A stretch of DNA of 64,000 nt from Elusimicrobiota bacterium (GTDB lineage: Bacteria; Elusimicrobiota; Elusimicrobia; FEN-1173), in the NCBI GenBank assembly GCA_016715645.1, contig JADJZR010000002.1, positions 248,001-312,000 of the forward strand, written 5' to 3'. A program made the translations under genes and the position numbers. Below, in pieces: positions 61,129 through 64,000 of the stretch (its first letter is position 1; each line of letters opens with the position of its first letter). The notes under the pieces are model-generated. The model was not told the DNA's origin and made no database searches. It saw only the letters and a list, made by a program, of their open reading frames with translations.

Positions 61129-63721
61129 ACACCTGGTTACAAAGCGAAGAGGAATTGTGTTTGACTCCCGCGGGCGGGTTCTACAATACGACGAATCGCA
61201 GACGGGCGATGGGTTGGGGGGCGAGCGGCGAATCGAACGGCGAAACATGGCCCACGACGATCGTAGCCGCGTGACGGGTTACGAGGAAACCGTTTACGAT
61301 CCCGATGGATTGAAAACAGAAACCCGCGCCAAAGACATCGTTTACAACCCGCTGGCCCAGGAGTTGGGCCGAACCGAAACCATCAACGTTTCCCAAACCA
61401 AAAATGGACAGACGTACACGCTGACCACCGAACGGGAAAGGCGCCAGTCACGTTACAACCGATATGGTCAACTCCAGGCCTATTTGGATATTGAAACCAG
61501 TTCGGATTCCAAGGTTGAAAAAAGGACCCTGTGGTCCCGTGGCACCTATGACACGAAGGGTCGACTGGCCACATTCCGGGAACGAACTGTTCAGAAAGGG
61601 GCATTGGAGACCGGCGAAATGGTTGCCTTGGAAACGGAGACTCTCCGTGACGAAACCCTTTATGACGCTCGGGGCCTTCTTGAAAAAATGAAAGAAACGA
61701 CCTTTCGGTCGGATTTGCCGGCAAGCGGAACTCAAAAGATCCAATCCAACACCCGATACGACACGTTGGGCCGAGTGGACACCTATGAGCTAGAGGAAAA
61801 TGACTTTGCTCGAATCAATTCGCAAGATTATTTAAAAAGCCGAACTATAACTCGGAATGGGACATCCTATGACCTTTTTGGGCGGCAGTTGGGCTATAGT
61901 GAAAAAATAGTTACATCTGGTGAAGATGGTGTTAACCGATTGGCCCTGGAAGAAACAGTGGTGAACAATAATCGAACCTATGGGGCCGGGCGCGTTCTCC
62001 TGCATTACGATGAGACCCGATCCACCAGCGCTGAAACCGGCCGGTCCTCCCAACTTTCTTGGACCGCCACATCGGTTTCCGATCAAGGCCGGGTGTTGGC
62101 CCAAAAAGAAGAACGCATGACCGGCGAAAAACAAACCGAAAACACCCGCACCGCCATGACTTACGATGACCTTGGCCGATTAAGGTCTTACAAAGAAAAC
62201 GTGACCGACAGCACCCGGGGAAAAATTGGTGCCACTGTGGATTGGGCGGGGACCTACGATGATCAAAACCGGTCAACGGGCTTCCAGGAAACCCGGCACG
62301 AAACGGGGCCGGGTTTTGATTTAACCACCACCCGCAATCGCAACAACATAACTTACGATGCTTTTTCCCGACTGGCTTCTTACGATGAAACCGGAACAGA
62401 TGGAAAAGGCATTTCAACTTCATCCCATTGGACGGGTGGATACAATGGGCTTAATCAGTTGGTGAGTTTTTCTCAACTGGAAACCCGCACGGGTAAGTTA
62501 TATGACGTCACCCGCACAATTGAACGAGCCAATACGGTGTATGACCTCCACGATCGCCTTGTGGGTTACCGGGAAAGCGTTAACGGTAACGACGCGCCGG
62601 ACCTGACCATTCAAACCACGGTATCCAACAGCGAATTTGATGCCAACGGACAGGCTCAAAAGAAAGTGACCCACGAAGAAAAACAAGATCGACAAGGCAA
62701 GGTTCTTAACGCCCGGGACGTTGTTCGGGAAAACGCCAAATACGATGGGCAGGACCGAATTCTTTCGTTTGATGAAGTGGACACTTCTGGAGACGGGCCA
62801 GATGAAGCCCGCCACACCCAGCGCGTTTCGACCCAATACAGCGATAACACGGGCCTGGAAACAAAACGGACCGATACAAACTATGTAAAAGTCGGGGCTC
62901 AACAGTCAGACAACGTGACCGTTGTGGCGGAACTGGGCTATGACGGGTGGGGCCGAGAAAATGCCACGACCACAGTGGAAAATCGCGGGGGGTCAATTAC
63001 GACGACCCTCCGAACTGTTAGCGGGTTTACCGCTGACGGGCAGGCGAAGAATTTCGATGAAACTCAAACGGTGACAGGCCTTGGTCAGTCTGTGGAGAGA
63101 ACAAAAAACAGGACCTCGACCTATGATCAGAAAGGACACTTGACCTTTTATAAAGACCAGACCTGGACCAACGAAACCCCAGACCTGGAAACCACGTTTG
63201 ACTGGTCAACTCCCGCCTACGACCGAATGGGCCGAATCACCGGATTTACTGAACACACAAAATCAGTAGCAACTAAGCTCCCTCATCCGCCCCTTCGGGG
63301 CACCTTCTCCCAAGAGGAGAAGGAAAACAAAGATTTTCCCTCTCCTCTTGGGAGGCTAGTCGCAGAGCTCCCAGCACCGGGGGCGCCAGAGGCGCTGATG
63401 CGAGGGCAGGGTGAGGGATCTGAAGAGTTGCGTTATTCAATGGAAACAACGCGCACCCGCACGGATATCAATTATTCAGGGTTCGATCGGTTAAACGCTT
63501 ACAAAGACACAAACACGAACTTGTCGACAGGAGTGGAAGAAAAAACAAATCGCACATCCGACCTCCTACAACAACCGGGGCCGTGTGGAGGCCTACAACG
63601 AGACGACCACGGTCACGGAACCCCAGGGTGTGATTATCGTCACAAACGTGGACCGGTTCCTTCAAACCCACGACCTGGACGGAAACGTGACCGGTTATAC
63701 GGAGGACCGAAAATCCGATGA
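61085..63721 (+). CDS. giant YD-like repeat protein, segment 5 (frameshifted continuation, with in-frame repeat insertion)
   Basis: The longest segment carries about 20 further units (FDSRGRVLQYDESQTGDGLG; YDDLGRLRSYKENVTDST; YDAFSRLASYDETGTDGKG). Near 63276-63430 a palindromic repeat is inserted in frame (LPHPPLRGTFSQEEKENKDFPSP...MRGQGEGSEE), interrupting one unit between TGFTEHTKS and LRYSMETTRT. Frame is lost at the CC of 63558-63559: dropping one C gives NRTSTSYNNRGRVEAYNETT. The last ~55 codons to 63721 are out-of-frame. Confidence 0.72.
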   Translation: MWKKLISEREGFFFKHLVTKRRGIVFDSRGRVLQYDESQTGDGLGGERRIERRNMAHDDRSRVTGYEETVYDPDGLKTETRAKDIVYNPLAQELGRTETINVSQTKNGQTYTLTTERERRQSRYNRYGQLQAYLDIETSSDSKVEKRTLWSRGTYDTKGRLATFRERTVQKGALETGEMVALETETLRDETLYDARGLLEKMKETTFRSDLPASGTQKIQSNTRYDTLGRVDTYELEENDFARINSQDYLKSRTITRNGTSYDLFGRQLGYSEKIVTSGEDGVNRLALEETVVNNNRTYGAGRVLLHYDETRSTSAETGRSSQLSWTATSVSDQGRVLAQKEERMTGEKQTENTRTAMTYDDLGRLRSYKENVTDSTRGKIGATVDWAGTYDDQNRSTGFQETRHETGPGFDLTTTRNRNNITYDAFSRLASYDETGTDGKGISTSSHWTGGYNGLNQLVSFSQLETRTGKLYDVTRTIERANTVYDLHDRLVGYRESVNGNDAPDLTIQTTVSNSEFDANGQAQKKVTHEEKQDRQGKVLNARDVVRENAKYDGQDRILSFDEVDTSGDGPDEARHTQRVSTQYSDNTGLETKRTDTNYVKVGAQQSDNVTVVAELGYDGWGRENATTTVENRGGSITTTLRTVSGFTADGQAKNFDETQTVTGLGQSVERTKNRTSTYDQKGHLTFYKDQTWTNETPDLETTFDWSTPAYDRMGRITGFTEHTKSVATKLPHPPLRGTFSQEEKENKDFPSPLGRLVAELPAPGAPEALMRGQGEGSEELRYSMETTRTRTDINYSGFDRLNAYKDTNTNLSTGVEEKTNRTSDLLQQPGPCGGLQRDDHGHGTPGCDYRHKRGPVPSNPRPGRKRDRLYGGPKIR
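63276..63430. repeat. dispersed palindromic repeat, copy H (in frame inside the giant repeat protein)
   Basis: This is the most complete simple copy. It begins CTCCCTCATCCGCCCCTTCG and has the hairpin arms CTCCCAAGAGGAGA and TCTCCTCTTGGGAG (14 bp, perfect) around AGGAAAACAAAGATTTTCCC. Next come GGGGGCGCCAGAGGCGCTGA and CGAGGGCAGGGTGAGGGAT. The segment GCCCCTTCGGGGC would form a C(UUCG)G tetraloop hairpin in RNA. Confidence 0.92.
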
Positions 63722-64000
63722 CGAATCGGCGGTGACCACGCGCGTGATTTGGGAAGGTACCAACGACCAAGCGGGCCGGCTTGTGTATTCAAAAGAAACA
63801 GTGGGTCGTACCGCGGCGGGACAACCGCCCTTATCGGCTGAAAACACAGTGACGCGCGGGGGCCAAACTTACGACGATCTCAACCATGTGGTAGGGTACA
63901 CGGAAACGAGCGTATCAACGGCCTCCCCAGACGTTGAAACAACGATTGTTCGATCCAACTCCACATACAACGGATTTGGACTCGTGGAAACCTTCAAGGA
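63561..64000 (+). CDS. giant YD-like repeat protein, segment 6 (partial, runs off the window)
   Basis: After the CC indel the frame starting at 63561 is open to the end of the window. It carries TSYNNRGRVEAYNETTTVTE, LQTHDLDGNVTGYTEDRKSDDESAV (split), TYDDLNHVVGYTETSVS and STYNGFGLVETF. The repeat therefore continues beyond 64000. No Rhs core, toxin or C-terminal domain has appeared by this point, so the class of the whole protein is undetermined. Confidence 0.7.

Noticed and set aside
56986..64000. Classical Rhs toxin locus
   Set aside because: The repeats are YD-like but no Rhs core, PxxxxDPxGL-type motif or toxin/immunity pair is visible within the window.
1..64000. tRNA or rRNA genes
   Set aside because: I saw no cloverleaf-like sequence with a CCA-proximal stem or conserved T-loop and no rRNA segment; a dedicated tRNA search could still find one.

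Overview
The window looks like one stretch of a chromosome from a Gram-negative, respiring bacterium of moderately high G+C. Evidence for an outer membrane includes beta-barrel proteins, a TolC/MFP/RND efflux locus, a PorV-like protein and a lipoprotein. Alternative complex III (ACIII), PorV-like and C-terminal sorting-type domains, and an STT3-like glycosyltransferase together suggest a deep-branching phylum such as Elusimicrobiota or an FCB/PVC relative. This placement is inference; no rRNA or marker gene is present.

Layout. 1-3193: the end of a glycerophosphodiesterase gene, then a three-gene electron-transfer module (octaheme cytochrome c, Tat-exported four-cluster ferredoxin, HybB/NrfD membrane subunit). 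3183-8258: a small beta-barrel, a double zinc-ribbon protein, a large HExxH outer-membrane protein and a 1.07-kb REP-associated tyrosine transposase element with 22-bp terminal inverted repeats. 8343-14031: an overlapping operon of an FN3/C-terminal-sorting protein, a PorV-like barrel, a TPR protein, a histidine kinase and a response regulator. 14033-16243: decayed AbiE-type genes and a DUF4258-like/DUF2283 pair. 16425-21915: a NarL-type regulator, a family-2/21 glycosyltransferase, a methyltransferase, a second histidine kinase and a lipoprotein. 22001-22703: a PIN toxin with a damaged AbrB-like antitoxin and an operator-like palindrome.

34262 down to 22713 (minus strand) is the respiratory heart: tatA, tatC, actA-F, a small single-helix protein and two paralogous cytochrome bd-like proteins, each fused to a cytochrome c domain. 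No heme-copper oxidase is in the window. 34314-39157: a DUF433/DUF5615 pair, a LOG-family protein with a leaderless-looking promoter, a GDT1-family exporter, an STT3-like glycosyltransferase and a nitroreductase. 39509-45651: an ABC ATPase, a GldF-GldG-type fusion, a DUF4340 protein and an NAD-dependent epimerase-like protein. 46098-56323: TolC, an adaptor, two RND pumps and a RelE-like TA pair. 56376-64000: a decayed ORF6N gene and a very long YD-like repeat protein running off the window.

Two themes stand out. First, a family of about 100-200-bp imperfect palindromic repeats occurs at nine places. Six are inside genes, and five of those keep the reading frame through the repeat, adding near-identical low-complexity peptide to unrelated proteins. 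The sixth, in actF, would keep frame but for a 5-bp deletion inside the repeat. Second, many otherwise intact genes are broken by single-base indels, often in short homopolymers. Assembly error must be excluded before calling them pseudogenes.
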